Below the pieces are notes generated by a model that searched no databases, had not been told where the DNA came from, and saw only the letters and a program-made list of their open reading frames with translations. 64,000 bases of DNA, from positions 1-64,000 of the forward strand of contig JAJDAD010000023.1 in the NCBI GenBank assembly GCA_029262055.1, read 5' to 3'. Origin of the DNA: Candidatus Zhuqueibacterota bacterium (GTDB lineage: Bacteria; Zhuqueibacterota; Zhuqueibacteria; Oceanimicrobiales; Oceanimicrobiaceae). This document shows, piece after piece, positions 9,228-18,736 of the stretch (its first letter is position 1; every line of letters starts with the position of its first letter). The translations under genes and the position numbers were made by a program.

Positions 9228-9980
9228 ATGAGAATACTTGCCATTACTTCCTTTTTGGTGACGCTCCAGTTCAGTCAAAACGTCCCTGAAGACATAGTCC
9301 AAATCGGAGAATTCAACATAGGCTCAACTGCCGCGGAGCTACTTGACAAAACGTCCGCCCAATCTTTCGCACAGTTCCTTCCTGTCGACAAACCTATAGA
9401 GTGGTCAGTATACGTTCCCAAGAATTATGACTCCGAGGTGGCCGCAGGCATCCTGGTTTTTATTAGCGCTGACAATTCTGGCAAGATACCAAATGACTGG
9501 AAAAAGATAATGGATAAACACAACCTCATCTGGATTGGGGCAAATAGGTCGGGCAATAAGATAGTAACCTCGCTTAGGGTGACGTACGCCATACTTGCTC
9601 CCGTGACAATAGACAAGAATTATAACATCAACTCTGACAGAATATATGTCTCGGGGTTTTCCGGTGGTGGACGAGTTTCAAGTATGGTTGCTACTGAATA
9701 TGCCCACTTATTCAAGGGTGCAATTTTCAATAGCGGCGCAAATTTTTGGGGCGAAGAGAAACCCGCACGCTATGATGAAATAAAGAAGAATCACTACGTT
9801 TTTATTGCGGGTACGAAAGACTTCAATCTACGAGACACCAAAAAGGTCTACTACGCTTATAAAAGGGAGGGAATCCAAAACATTAAACTCATGGTCATTC
9901 CCTCCATGTCGCATGAAAAGCCTCGCAAGAGCAAATATGAAGAAGCAATTAACTTCCTTGATTCACGGGTGGCCAACTAG
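9228..9980 (+). CDS. Secreted alpha/beta-hydrolase (esterase-like)
   Basis: A 250-residue protein. The start at 9228 gives a short Sec-type signal (MRILAITSFLVTLQFSQN); upstream codons in the same frame do not look coding. The nucleophile elbow GFSGGGR lies near residue 145. A later GTKDFN supplies a candidate acidic residue and PSMSHEKP a candidate catalytic histidine, in the right order for an alpha/beta-hydrolase triad. The layout resembles feruloyl esterase/PHB-depolymerase-like serine esterases, but the substrate cannot be inferred. It is a single gene with non-coding DNA on both sides. Confidence 0.65.
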   Translation: MRILAITSFLVTLQFSQNVPEDIVQIGEFNIGSTAAELLDKTSAQSFAQFLPVDKPIEWSVYVPKNYDSEVAAGILVFISADNSGKIPNDWKKIMDKHNLIWIGANRSGNKIVTSLRVTYAILAPVTIDKNYNINSDRIYVSGFSGGGRVSSMVATEYAHLFKGAIFNSGANFWGEEKPARYDEIKKNHYVFIAGTKDFNLRDTKKVYYAYKREGIQNIKLMVIPSMSHEKPRKSKYEEAINFLDSRVAN

Positions 9981-10190
9981 TCTGCACTATTCACAAATTA
10001 CCTTTCCTGTCATCCTGGAAGGATCGTTTTTGGCAAAATCTGTGCCCGTCGATAGCCACCGGACCCGTTCAAAAAGGATCCCTCCTGAATGACGATGTTT
10101 GGTTGATTTGTGCGCAATACGCTGATTCATGAATTATCCAGGCTAGCCCACTAACAAAACTCATGTATATTGATAAGGGAGGATCTTCCA

Positions 10191-10574
10191 ATGCTTAAAA
10201 ACACCCTAATAGTACCTGAAACGGACGCGCGTTTAGCCGCCAGGCTGGTTCAGGAAGCCATTGACACCCTGGATATCGTTTTGATGTTCGTCTTTGGTAA
10301 AGATGATCAAGCAAAACAAACTGTAGAGTGGGCTGATCAACTATGTAACAAAACCAGGATCTCAGACACTTTCAATATTCGAAAAGTGATCTGGATTCGC
10401 AATGCTGCGCCTGCTACTTTGCGCACAGTACTTAATTCGTTCCTGGGAGATAAACCAGTTCCCCGGGTGGCGGCGCTCAATTTTCATGACCAGTTGAAAG
10501 GTACGATTCCGGAAGGCGGGGAAATCGATCCCATCAAACTTGAAATGCTTTTTGTGGAGGCACAAAAGACATGA
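10191..10574 (+). CDS. Unrecognised 127-residue cytoplasmic protein
   Basis: The start at 10191 is fixed by an excellent ribosome-binding site (AAGGGAGGA, about 10175-10183). The protein has no signal peptide. Predicted alternating strands and helices (for example IDTLDIVLMFVFGKDD and IRKVIWIRNAAPATLR) suggest a small alpha/beta fold, but I do not recognise a family. Its stop overlaps the start of the next gene as ATGA, so the two are almost certainly made together. The partner is a secreted coiled-coil protein, which makes a purely cytoplasmic role surprising. Confidence 0.6.
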   Translation: MLKNTLIVPETDARLAARLVQEAIDTLDIVLMFVFGKDDQAKQTVEWADQLCNKTRISDTFNIRKVIWIRNAAPATLRTVLNSFLGDKPVPRVAALNFHDQLKGTIPEGGEIDPIKLEMLFVEAQKT

Positions 10575-12433
10575 AACTAATAAAGATCCTCATAATGACG
10601 AACTTGTTATGTTTGGCTATGACATCCTCTACACAAGCTCAGAGGCTAAATTTTCAGGAATTTGTTACGTTTCAGTTTGCAGAAACCGACCGTCCTTTTC
10701 AAGATGCACAGGTTTACGATGTACAAATCGATCAAAGCATCTCAATTGACTGGAATGAACCGGTGTTTTCCAGACAGCTGGGAATTTCACGCGGCCTCAT
10801 TGCAAAGGACGAGCCTCTTCTGCAGCGAATTCAATTCCTGGAGAATGTCACCGGATACTTTTTTAGAGCGCAGCAGTTGTTAGTCGAGCTGAAGGCAGCA
10901 GCAAGTCGACTAGAAAGCGCCAAGCTCGCGAACAGTGACTCCGAAATATTAGAAAATCGTCGTAAATCTATGCTGGCCGCCAGCAACAGATTTGCCACAG
11001 AAGCGGCAACAGGCCTTGAACTTATAGATTCAGACACAGCTCAAATAGAACAGGCAGCCGATAAGGCGCTACGCGACAAAGTTAAGCAAGCGATTCTGGG
11101 TGATTATAAGGACGTGGCAGACGTTCTCACTGAGGAAATTGATAAGCTGAACGAAGAACTCATGCGGCGCGTTGAACAGGGAGAAAGCATTCAGATATTC
11201 ATGGAAGCCTGGATAACCGGCGGAGGCGCAGAAAGACCTTTGCATCTTGACGGTTATGATAAACTGTCTACCGGACGCCCCACACCGTTTCAGCGTTTCC
11301 AATTGGCACTGCCCGAACGTACGACTCGCGAGCTTGAATCGGCCCAGCGTCTGGGCGAGCTTGTTACAGATGGCGATGAGATATTGGCGGAAGTCAAGGC
11401 GGCAATCGCCGCGATCAAAGAAGAGTCGGAAGCACTGTCCCAAACACTGCGAGTTGAAGTGCTACAAGCTAACCTGAAACAACTTGCTCAAAATCTGCGA
11501 GGACGTTCGGAAGAAAGTCTGTCCACTCTTACCAACCAGGCAACTGATTTGGTTAACCTCCTGCAAACTTTGGTTCAAGCTACAAAAATAACGCAATCGA
11601 AAGATACGGCTTCTGTTTCGCAACTAATAAATGATGCGATAGCTCAGGTGGACGGCATATTAAGAACCTTACGCCTTCTCCCAGGGAGGATCGAGACTTT
11701 GGTGGCTGACCTCGAACGCCTGATCATCGAATTCCCGGACGTAATTGAATCGGAAATCATACAAGTGCTCCGAAATGCATCTGAAGCCACGAGGGAGCGG
11801 CCGGAGATTCAGGGCATTCTCACACGTGTTAGAGACGTTCAGGAAATATTAGGATTTACCAACGGGGTGGCTAAAGCTGCTTCCACGGCTGGTGCAATTG
11901 GTAGAAATGTGGGGTTGGGTAATTCTCTGGACACATCTCTTCAACTTCTAAATGCCGGAGAACGCCATCCGGGTGATATGATTATTGTCAGTATTCGCGT
12001 CGTGCCCGAGACAAATGCAGATGAGGAAATTGTCATCGCGCAGGCGCACCAGAGATTTAAGCTCCGAGTATTCGGATTCTATGTTGAACCGCGTGGTTCA
12101 TTACTTTTTGTCGACCCGGAAAGCAATGAATTTGCCTCCCAGAGTTTCGAACCGGCCGTTGCCTTGTCCTTCATGGGGCACGTTGGCTTCAAAGGATTCG
12201 GGATCTGGAACGACTTTTTCGACCCCGGTGTTGGCTTGACGTTTTCATTTCTTGACTTTGAAGATAAACATGATTTTGAGTTGGGGATCAGTGGCAGCTT
12301 CACGATCTTCAGAGATCTGCTTTGGCTGGGATACGGACGCAACCTCCAGGCAAAAGAAAATTTTGTCTACGTTGGCGTCAATCCACTGGCATTTGGCGAT
12401 CTCTTGAAAAAATCGAACATATCGGCACCCTAG
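10571..12433 (+). CDS. Secreted coiled-coil protein with C-terminal beta-rich domain, function unknown
   Basis: A 620-residue protein with a clear signal peptide (hydrophobic core ILIMTNLLCLAM, cleavage near TQA-Q). Residues about 85-470 are largely helical with long heptad-like runs rich in Leu, Ala and Glu. The last 150 residues change to a beta pattern with alternating hydrophobic and aromatic residues and glycine (GISGSFTIF, WLGYGRNLQ, FVYVGVNP). This recalls outer-membrane beta-strand domains. It could form a periplasmic rod anchored in or under the outer membrane. No family is recognised. It is coupled by ATGA to the 127-residue ORF upstream. Confidence 0.6.
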   Translation: MKLIKILIMTNLLCLAMTSSTQAQRLNFQEFVTFQFAETDRPFQDAQVYDVQIDQSISIDWNEPVFSRQLGISRGLIAKDEPLLQRIQFLENVTGYFFRAQQLLVELKAAASRLESAKLANSDSEILENRRKSMLAASNRFATEAATGLELIDSDTAQIEQAADKALRDKVKQAILGDYKDVADVLTEEIDKLNEELMRRVEQGESIQIFMEAWITGGGAERPLHLDGYDKLSTGRPTPFQRFQLALPERTTRELESAQRLGELVTDGDEILAEVKAAIAAIKEESEALSQTLRVEVLQANLKQLAQNLRGRSEESLSTLTNQATDLVNLLQTLVQATKITQSKDTASVSQLINDAIAQVDGILRTLRLLPGRIETLVADLERLIIEFPDVIESEIIQVLRNASEATRERPEIQGILTRVRDVQEILGFTNGVAKAASTAGAIGRNVGLGNSLDTSLQLLNAGERHPGDMIIVSIRVVPETNADEEIVIAQAHQRFKLRVFGFYVEPRGSLLFVDPESNEFASQSFEPAVALSFMGHVGFKGFGIWNDFFDPGVGLTFSFLDFEDKHDFELGISGSFTIFRDLLWLGYGRNLQAKENFVYVGVNPLAFGDLLKKSNISAP

Positions 12434-12653
12434 GTCAGGTCCTGAACACTCGATTAGTATCATGTTCAACGCATAACATTTTCGCAGCGCGCTCACGGGG
12501 AATTTGACAGCCATCGCCGGCGCGCCCACCCGAATATCCCATCGTACAACACAACACCTTTGTGATAAAACACCATATTTATCTTGCTTCTTTTGATTTT
12601 TTTTCACATACTTGCACTATTTACTGCATTATTGTCACGGGACGGCACGCTCG

Positions 12654-13115
12654 ATGGATAAAACTGATTATAAAATACTAGCGCTCTTGGAAAAGAACGC
12701 TCGAATGTCCAACACAGAGATCGCCAGACAAATTGGGATGGTGCCTTCCGGCGTTCTTGAACGAATCAAAAAGCTCGAGCAAAACGGTCACCTGGTGGAG
12801 TTTACAGCACGCCTAAGACCGGAGTCATTGAATCTGAATCTGCTCGCATTCGTTTTTGTGCGCGCCAACGAATCTGTTGGCAGTATCGATACGGCCACGG
12901 AATTAGCAGGATTCCCGGAGATACTCGAAGTGCATCATGTCGCCGGCGAAGATTGCTACCTGCTGAAAATACGCCTGCAGGATAATCGAGCATTGGCAGC
13001 TTTCATGCGAGAGAGAATCGGTGCGATTCCCACTATCACATCTACGCGGACCGTGATCGCGTTGGAAACCATAAAGGAGACCTCATGCGTGTGTCTTCCG
13101 GACCAGGAGATGTGA
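12654..13115 (+). CDS. Lrp/AsnC-family transcriptional regulator
   Basis: A 153-residue protein that begins MDKTDYKILALLEKNARMSN, the standard Lrp start (D-x-x-D-x-x-IL-x-x-L). The HTH follows in residues 5-55 with TEIARQIGMVPSGVLERIKKLE. The RAM/ACT effector domain occupies the C-terminal half and includes VAGEDCYLLKIRL. The earlier in-frame start at 12612 only adds a non-conserved extension. Lrp proteins usually sense amino acids and regulate neighbouring transport or metabolism genes. The next gene, a small monooxygenase-like protein, follows in the same direction after 43 bases and may be its target or operon partner. Confidence 0.85.
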   Translation: MDKTDYKILALLEKNARMSNTEIARQIGMVPSGVLERIKKLEQNGHLVEFTARLRPESLNLNLLAFVFVRANESVGSIDTATELAGFPEILEVHHVAGEDCYLLKIRLQDNRALAAFMRERIGAIPTITSTRTVIALETIKETSCVCLPDQEM

Positions 13116-13158
13116 ATAACTGTAACGAACAATTCACCTTAAAGAAATGGAGGGCTTC

Positions 13159-13503
13159 ATGATAGCGCGAATCTGGCACGGGGTGGTTCCGGAATCCAAA
13201 TCTGACGACTACTTGCAGAATCAAAAAGAACACGGAATTGCAGACTACCTCTCCACCGAGGGCAATCGCGGCGTGTTTGTTTTGCGAAGAAATGAAGAGG
13301 ACGAAACTCATTATCTTCTGTTAACGCTCTGGGACTCTCTGGAATCAATACGCAAGTTCGCCGGCGACGATATCGAGAAGGCCCGCTACTATCCTGATGA
13401 CTCTGACTATCTGCTGGAGCTGGAGCCGAATGTGACCCACTATGAATGCTCGGAACTAACCCAGAGTAGTTGTGCGTTTTCAAAGTCAAGGTGCGCTCCT
13501 TGA
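13159..13503 (+). CDS. Antibiotic-biosynthesis-monooxygenase-like (ABM) dimeric barrel protein
   Basis: A 114-residue protein starting at 13159, where GGAGG sits six bases upstream. IARIWHGVV at the N-terminus, the central VLRRNEEDETHYLLLTLWDS strand and SIRKFAGDDIEKARYYPDD helix match the ferredoxin-like ABM fold. In that fold a W-x-S-x-x-x-x-x-x-F-x-G-x-D motif is common. Members include heme-degrading enzymes, quinol monooxygenases and enzymes of unknown role. It lies just downstream of the Lrp regulator. The specific substrate is unknown. Confidence 0.6.
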   Translation: MIARIWHGVVPESKSDDYLQNQKEHGIADYLSTEGNRGVFVLRRNEEDETHYLLLTLWDSLESIRKFAGDDIEKARYYPDDSDYLLELEPNVTHYECSELTQSSCAFSKSRCAP

Positions 13504-13562
13504 TCACACCTCCGTTTTGTCTAACCCGTTCAGGGTTGACCCGATTGTACTCCCTTGCTTAC

Positions 13563-13859
13563 CCAGGGTTGCCGCGCAACCCTGGCTAGGGTCTGAAACG
13601 CCTTCGGCGTGTAACTTACCGCAAAGCTGTAATCCATCCAAGCCCAGGGTGAGCGTAGCGTACCCTGGGTAAGAGTGAATCAGTCATCGTAGGGTGCGGT
13701 CCTACCGCACCAACTCTCCGCAATAAGCCATAGGCCACTCCACCAAATCATTTTACCAAAAAGATTGCCGGCCTGCGCGTTTTTCATAACCCGCGCGGGC
13801 TTTACTTTCTCTCACCGGTTTCTTATTTTTGATTTGGGAGCCGTGGAGCAGGACTCCAC
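13563..13859. repeat. Cluster of REP-type hairpins
   Basis: Six different perfect or near-perfect palindromes are packed into 300 bases: CCAGGGTTG/CAACCCTGG (13563-13585), ACGCC/GGCGT (13599-13611), CCCAGGGT/ACCCTGGG (13643-13669), GGTGCGGT/ACCGCACC (13693-13711), GCCTGCGCG/CGCGCGGGC (about 13770-13800) and GTGGAG/CTCCAC (13843-13859). The CCAGGGTT and CCCAGGGT hairpins share a core. No protein-like frame covers them. This is the pattern of interspersed REP elements, possibly nested, between the ABM gene and the tricorn-like gene. Confidence 0.6.
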
Positions 13860-14255
13860 CCTACCCATCACATTTCCAGGGATCATTCCATTCCGTGCTC
13901 GCAGGGGATTTGAGGACGCACGGCGCACCTTCTGAGTAATCCCCCGCGGAACCAGCGGCTGGACGACTGTATCCCTGCAGGGAGGGTCAACAACCGACCG
14001 GGAAGGTCTTGCCAAAGATGGAGATTCAGATGGGCTGCTACAAAATAATTGATGGCAATGGGATTCATTTCATGACCCACACTGTCGTGGAGTGGCTGCC
14101 CATATTGCGACAAAGCAAGGAAGCTTGACTTGTTGGAAATGCTCTGTTTCATGGGGGGAGTGGAATTCCCCATCAATTGATTCAGCAGGGATTTGACGGC
14201 AATTGCTCATAGCGGAGATCCCCTGCGAGCGTGTACAATAATTAGTGAGGTAGTC
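13860..14255. other. Intergenic stretch without recognised gene
   Basis: About 400 bases between the REP hairpins and the tricorn-like gene. Open frames on either strand are short and show no motif. Some direct and inverted similarity to a CAGGGGATTT-type word is present, but it is too short to be meaningful. The promoter of the downstream gene is presumably here; I cannot point to a convincing one. Confidence 0.4.
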
Positions 14256-17200
14256 ATGAAGAAAGAACAGTCAAAGAATACCATCACCCTTCTTGCCCTG
14301 GTAACGGTCACATTGCTATTGTTTTCGATGAAACTGAGTTTGGCATCGGAAGAGCATCCCCTCCTGCGTTTCCCGGATGTACACGACAACACTGTGGTGT
14401 TTGTGCACGGCGAGGACATCTGGTCAGTACCTGCCAGCGGAGGCGTGGCAACGCGCCTGACAATGAATGATGGAGCCGAACGTTTCCCAAAGTTCTCACC
14501 TGACGGAAGTTTGATCGCCTTCACCGGCGAGTACGACGGGAATCGCGATGTTTATGTCATGAATGCGCACGGCGGTCAGATTACGCGAGTGACCTATCAT
14601 CCCTGGACTGATGAGGTGGTCGGTTGGCATCCCACGAAGAACAAAATCCTTTTTAGCTCTTTCAGAAAAGGCATCTATCGCCAGCTTTTTCTGATTTCCC
14701 CGGATGGGACGGAGCTGGAGGAGCTGATTCTGCACGAGTCGGCCGCCGGGAGTTTTTCGCCGGATGGAAAGAGAATCGCTTTCAACAAAATCTCCCGGGA
14801 AAACCGAACCTGGAAGCGCTACACCGGTGGAACGGCGCAGGAGGTCTATCTCTACGACTTTGAAACAAATGAGATACGAAATCTCACGAATTTCAGAGGT
14901 ACGGACCGGGTTCCAATGTGGATTGGTGAGGAAGTCTATTTTAGCTCAGATCGGAATCGTATCCTGAATATCTACGCATATGATACCATAAGCGGCGACA
15001 CCGAGCAGATTACCCATCATACCGATTATGACGTCCGGCGACCGAGCAAAGGTGGAAGCCAGATCATCTACGAACTTGGTGGTTCGCTCTGGCTTCTGGA
15101 CACCGTGTCAAAAGAAACGAAACAAATTCCGGTAGAAATCAGGATGGATGCCCCGGAAGTTCGTCCCTACCTCAAGAAAGTGGATGACAATATCACAGGC
15201 ATTAACTGTTCCGCCGCGGGGCAGAGAGCAGTTATCGTCGCCCGCGGAGAAGTGTTTACCGTACCGCAAAAAGACGGACCCACCAGGAACCTTACCAAGA
15301 GTTCCGGCGCCCGCGACAAAGACGCTGCCTGGTCGCCTGACGGCAAATGGCTAGCTTACATTTCCGATCAAAGCGGTGAGTACGAAATCTACCTCACTGA
15401 TCCGACCGGTAAAACAAAAGCCCAAAAACTAACCAGCCATAAGGACGGGTACCGCCATACCTTGCGCTGGTCACCGGACAGCAAGAAAATTGCTTATGCA
15501 GACCAAACCCTGCGGTGCTACTACATTGATATCACGACCAAAAAGATAGTCGAGATTGACAGAGCTGAATATGAAAATGTGGATGTCGCATTGGACCTGA
15601 AGCCTATCTACGATTTTAGCTGGTCCCCGGACAGTCGCTTTCTTGCCTATTCCAAGATGAATGCCGACCTGGTGACAAACCTGCACATCTATTCGCTGGA
15701 AACCGGCAAATCTCATAATGTCAGCAATGGACTGTTCAACGATTTTGGTCCCGTCTTTTCGCAAGACGGAGAACATTTGCTCTTTATTTCCAATCGCCGT
15801 TTTGACCCTACATTTGGCGATTTTGAATGGGAGATGGTCTATAAAAATGTTGCCGGGGTCTACTGCCTGACCTTGCGTGAGGACGGTCAACCTCTTCTTC
15901 CACTCAAGACGGATGAGGCGAAGATCACGTCATCAGGGAAAGAAAAGAAGAAAGATTCAGATAAGAGCGCCAACGTCGTGATCGATTTTGATGGTCTTTC
16001 AGAAAGAATAGAGGGGCTGCCGCTGGAACCGGGAAATTATCGCAATCTTGCAGTCAACGAATCTTCAGTTTTTTTTCTGAACAAGGACAAAGGTGACTTT
16101 AACCGGTTCGAATTCCGATCTGTCGGTGCCAGAACGCTTTATGCCTTCTCATTTAAGGATAGGGCGGAAAACACGGTCATCGAGGATATCGATGATTACA
16201 AGCTTTCGTCGAGCGGCTCTCATATTGTTTACAGAAAAGGTAATTCAGTCGGCATCATTGAATCAGGGAAAACCGACTCGAAAGGGAAAGCATTGGGCCT
16301 GGCAGGCCTGCAAATGATGTTCGATCCCCGTGCCGAGTGGAAACAGATTTTTCACGAAGCCTGGCGGATGGAGCGTGATTTCTACTACGATCCCAACATG
16401 CACGGCCTGGACTGGGCTGCTCTCAGAGACAAGTACGGAGCTTTGATGTCCGGCGCCGTGTGCAGACAGGACGTGCGCTTCATTATTGGAGAGCTTATCG
16501 GGGAGCTGAACACTTCGCATACATATGTTTTCGGCGGCGATCTGCGCAGGCAAGCTGACCGAGTCAATGTTGGAATGCTGGGCGTGGATTGGGATGTGGA
16601 CAAGGCCAACAATCGCTACCGTTTCGGGAAGATACACCGGGTAGCGGACTGGACGCGGGAAGTGATGCCCCCGCTGGCCCGGACCGGTGTCAATGTCGGA
16701 GAAGGGGAATACCTGTTGGCAGTCAATGGCGAGCAAGTAACGGCTGACAGAAATCCTTACAGCTATTTGCAGAACCTTGCTAACAAGCAGGTGACACTGC
16801 TGGTGAATAGTAGTCCCTCATTGCAAGGCGCACGCGAGGTCACGGTCAAGCCGCTGGGGAGTGAGGGCGCGCTGCGCTATCTCGATTGGGTGGAACACAA
16901 CCGCAAGCTGGTTGATGAAATGTCCGACGGACGCATCGGGTATCTTCATCTTCCGGATACCTACACCGGCTCCGCACGTGAATTTCCCAAGTATTTTTAC
17001 GCACAGACACGCAAGAAGGGGATCATCGTGGATGGCCGCTTCAATGGCGGCGGTCTCGACCCGGATATTTTTCTGCAGCGTCTCAACAGAAAGCTGCACA
17101 CGTATTGGACCCGCCGCTACTCCCAGGACCAGACTTCACCGGCGATTGTAACGCAGGCCCACATGGTATGTCTTACCAATCGTCAGGCAGGCTCCGGTGG

Positions 17201-17543
17201 CGATATGCTGCCAATGGAGTTTCAGATGCTGGGTATGGGACCGGTGATCGGGACCCGTACATGGGGTGGATTGGTAGGCGTGTCCATGTTTATTCAGATG
17301 ATTGATGGCGGTGGTTTGACGGCTCCGGACTATCGGATTTATGACAAGGATGGCAAGTGGATCGTAGAGAATGTCGGGATAGAACCTGATATCCTGGTGG
17401 AGAATCATCCCGCTGAAATGGCCGAGGCCAAAGACGCGCAGTTGTTGAAAGGTGTTGAAGTGCTCCTGAACAAAATCAAGGAAGAGCCGCGGGAATGGCC
17501 CAAGCATGAGCCTTTCCAGGTAGATACGGAAAACAGCAATTAA
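14256..17543 (+). CDS. Tricorn-like protease, secreted (S41 peptidase with beta-propellers and PDZ)
   Basis: A 1095-residue protein. The start at 14256 follows a GTGAGG site and yields a signal peptide (TLLALVTVTLLLFSM, cleavage near LASEE). Residues about 30-680 contain many WD40/TolB-like repeats of the SPDG/SPDSK type, expected for the two tricorn propellers. A PDZ region lies near 790-870, followed by the S41 domain. Tricorn catalytic elements are visible: NTSHTY (His), AGSGGDM (nucleophile Ser, near residue 980) and GIEPDI (Glu). Such proteins degrade peptides. The signal implies a periplasmic location, unlike the archaeal cytosolic enzyme. It stands alone on its strand. Confidence 0.88.
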   Translation: MKKEQSKNTITLLALVTVTLLLFSMKLSLASEEHPLLRFPDVHDNTVVFVHGEDIWSVPASGGVATRLTMNDGAERFPKFSPDGSLIAFTGEYDGNRDVYVMNAHGGQITRVTYHPWTDEVVGWHPTKNKILFSSFRKGIYRQLFLISPDGTELEELILHESAAGSFSPDGKRIAFNKISRENRTWKRYTGGTAQEVYLYDFETNEIRNLTNFRGTDRVPMWIGEEVYFSSDRNRILNIYAYDTISGDTEQITHHTDYDVRRPSKGGSQIIYELGGSLWLLDTVSKETKQIPVEIRMDAPEVRPYLKKVDDNITGINCSAAGQRAVIVARGEVFTVPQKDGPTRNLTKSSGARDKDAAWSPDGKWLAYISDQSGEYEIYLTDPTGKTKAQKLTSHKDGYRHTLRWSPDSKKIAYADQTLRCYYIDITTKKIVEIDRAEYENVDVALDLKPIYDFSWSPDSRFLAYSKMNADLVTNLHIYSLETGKSHNVSNGLFNDFGPVFSQDGEHLLFISNRRFDPTFGDFEWEMVYKNVAGVYCLTLREDGQPLLPLKTDEAKITSSGKEKKKDSDKSANVVIDFDGLSERIEGLPLEPGNYRNLAVNESSVFFLNKDKGDFNRFEFRSVGARTLYAFSFKDRAENTVIEDIDDYKLSSSGSHIVYRKGNSVGIIESGKTDSKGKALGLAGLQMMFDPRAEWKQIFHEAWRMERDFYYDPNMHGLDWAALRDKYGALMSGAVCRQDVRFIIGELIGELNTSHTYVFGGDLRRQADRVNVGMLGVDWDVDKANNRYRFGKIHRVADWTREVMPPLARTGVNVGEGEYLLAVNGEQVTADRNPYSYLQNLANKQVTLLVNSSPSLQGAREVTVKPLGSEGALRYLDWVEHNRKLVDEMSDGRIGYLHLPDTYTGSAREFPKYFYAQTRKKGIIVDGRFNGGGLDPDIFLQRLNRKLHTYWTRRYSQDQTSPAIVTQAHMVCLTNRQAGSGGDMLPMEFQMLGMGPVIGTRTWGGLVGVSMFIQMIDGGGLTAPDYRIYDKDGKWIVENVGIEPDILVENHPAEMAEAKDAQLLKGVEVLLNKIKEEPREWPKHEPFQVDTENSN

Positions 17544-17601
17544 CTTATTCTATCAGGAAGATAGTGCACCATTTGAACGTCATCCGTCGAGACTACCTCT
17601 A

Positions 17602-18558
17602 ATGCTTACCGACCTGCTGACCAAACAGGACGTTGTGATCCTCGATGGCGGTCTGGCAACTGAATTGGAGCAGATGGGCCATGACCTGAATGACCCTCTG
17701 TGGTCTGCACGCCTCTTAATCACAAACCCGGAGGCCATTTACAAAGTCCATTCTTCTTACCTGGAGGCGGGTGCAGACTGTATCACTTCCGCGACTTACC
17801 AGGCAAGTGTTCCCGGTTTTGTCCGCGCCGGGTTCTCCGAGAAACAGGCAACTGGTCTAATGCAGGGTGCGGTGCGCCTGGCCGTACAGGCGCGTGACCA
17901 ATATGCTGAGACCGGGACCCAATTCCCCCACCAGCGGCCACGACCGCTCGTCGCAGCTAGTATCGGGCCTTACGGAGCGTACCTGGCTGACGGCTCCGAG
18001 TTTCGTGGCGACTACGCTGTCTCCGCAGAAACTTTGCGCGCTTTCCATGAACCGCGCTGGCAGATTCTTGCTGAAACAAGCGCCGATCTGTTTGCTTGCG
18101 AAACGATTCCCAGCCTGATGGAAGCCGAGGTGCTAAGGGAACTTCTTGCGGAAGCTCCGGCGGTGCAGGCCTGGGTCAGTTTTTCCTGCAAAGATGAGGA
18201 GTGCATCTCTGACGGTACGCCGCTGCGGGAATGTGCGGCCCTTTTCGCCGGTTGTGACCAGATTGTGGCTGTTGGCGTCAACTGCACGGCGCCACAGTAC
18301 ATGGCTCCACTTATCACGGAAATCAGGGTTGCCGCGCCGGACAAACTGGTGGTGGTCTACCCAAATTCCGGGGAGGTTTATGATGCCGCCAACCGTGTCT
18401 GGATCGGAACCGGGAGCGCCGGTGAGTTCAGCGATGCTGCACTGCATTGGCGGGAACTTGGCGCACGGTTAATCGGCGGATGCTGCCGCACCCGGCCCGG
18501 TCACATTCGGACGCTCCGGCGGTCCCTGCTGAAACCCCAGCCTGACTCACCGAATTAA
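17602..18558 (+). CDS. mmuM: Homocysteine S-methyltransferase
   Basis: A 318-residue TIM-barrel enzyme of the Pfam S-methyl_trans family. It opens with ILDGGLATELEQMG, the conserved N-terminal motif. The zinc ligands are seen in GVNC and in the C-terminal IGGCCRTRPGHI. The length equals stand-alone MmuM-type enzymes that methylate homocysteine with S-methylmethionine or S-adenosylmethionine, and it lacks the folate and B12 domains of MetH. It is preceded by only 58 bases, too little for a SAM riboswitch. Confidence 0.85.
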   Translation: MLTDLLTKQDVVILDGGLATELEQMGHDLNDPLWSARLLITNPEAIYKVHSSYLEAGADCITSATYQASVPGFVRAGFSEKQATGLMQGAVRLAVQARDQYAETGTQFPHQRPRPLVAASIGPYGAYLADGSEFRGDYAVSAETLRAFHEPRWQILAETSADLFACETIPSLMEAEVLRELLAEAPAVQAWVSFSCKDEECISDGTPLRECAALFAGCDQIVAVGVNCTAPQYMAPLITEIRVAAPDKLVVVYPNSGEVYDAANRVWIGTGSAGEFSDAALHWRELGARLIGGCCRTRPGHIRTLRRSLLKPQPDSPN

Positions 18559-18627
18559 GCCCGTCCGGCAGCACATGTCATCCCGAGCCAATTGCTAATG
18601 TTGGCTTTCACAAATCACAGCCATCCT

Positions 18628-18656
18628 TTGACTCGACGAAATCGATTTGTTATATT
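18628..18656 (+). promoter_or_regulatory. Sigma-70-type promoter for the Dabb/metallophosphoesterase/ATPase operon
   Basis: TTGACT (18628-18633) and TATATT (18651-18656) are separated by exactly 17 bases. The expected transcript start is near 18663, about 75 bases before the GTG of the first gene. No other pair nearby matches as well. Confidence 0.6.
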
Positions 18657-18736
18657 GCCGGGTCATGTCAATGTAGGCACCATTATTTTTCAATTACACT
18701 TGCAAGAAGGTCATCAACTGGTAAAATGGAGGCAAT

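Noticed and set aside
545-14230. A 15-base word (AAATCCCCTGCGAGC) at 545-559 recurs inverted at 13897-13911, with a shorter version at 14217-14230, which could suggest a dispersed repeat or attachment site.
   Set aside because: In a window of this size a few shared 15-base words between strands are expected by chance, and the flanking bases do not match.
17544-17601. A SAM riboswitch in front of the homocysteine S-methyltransferase gene.
   Set aside because: Only 58 bases are available and they show no stem architecture of known SAM riboswitches.
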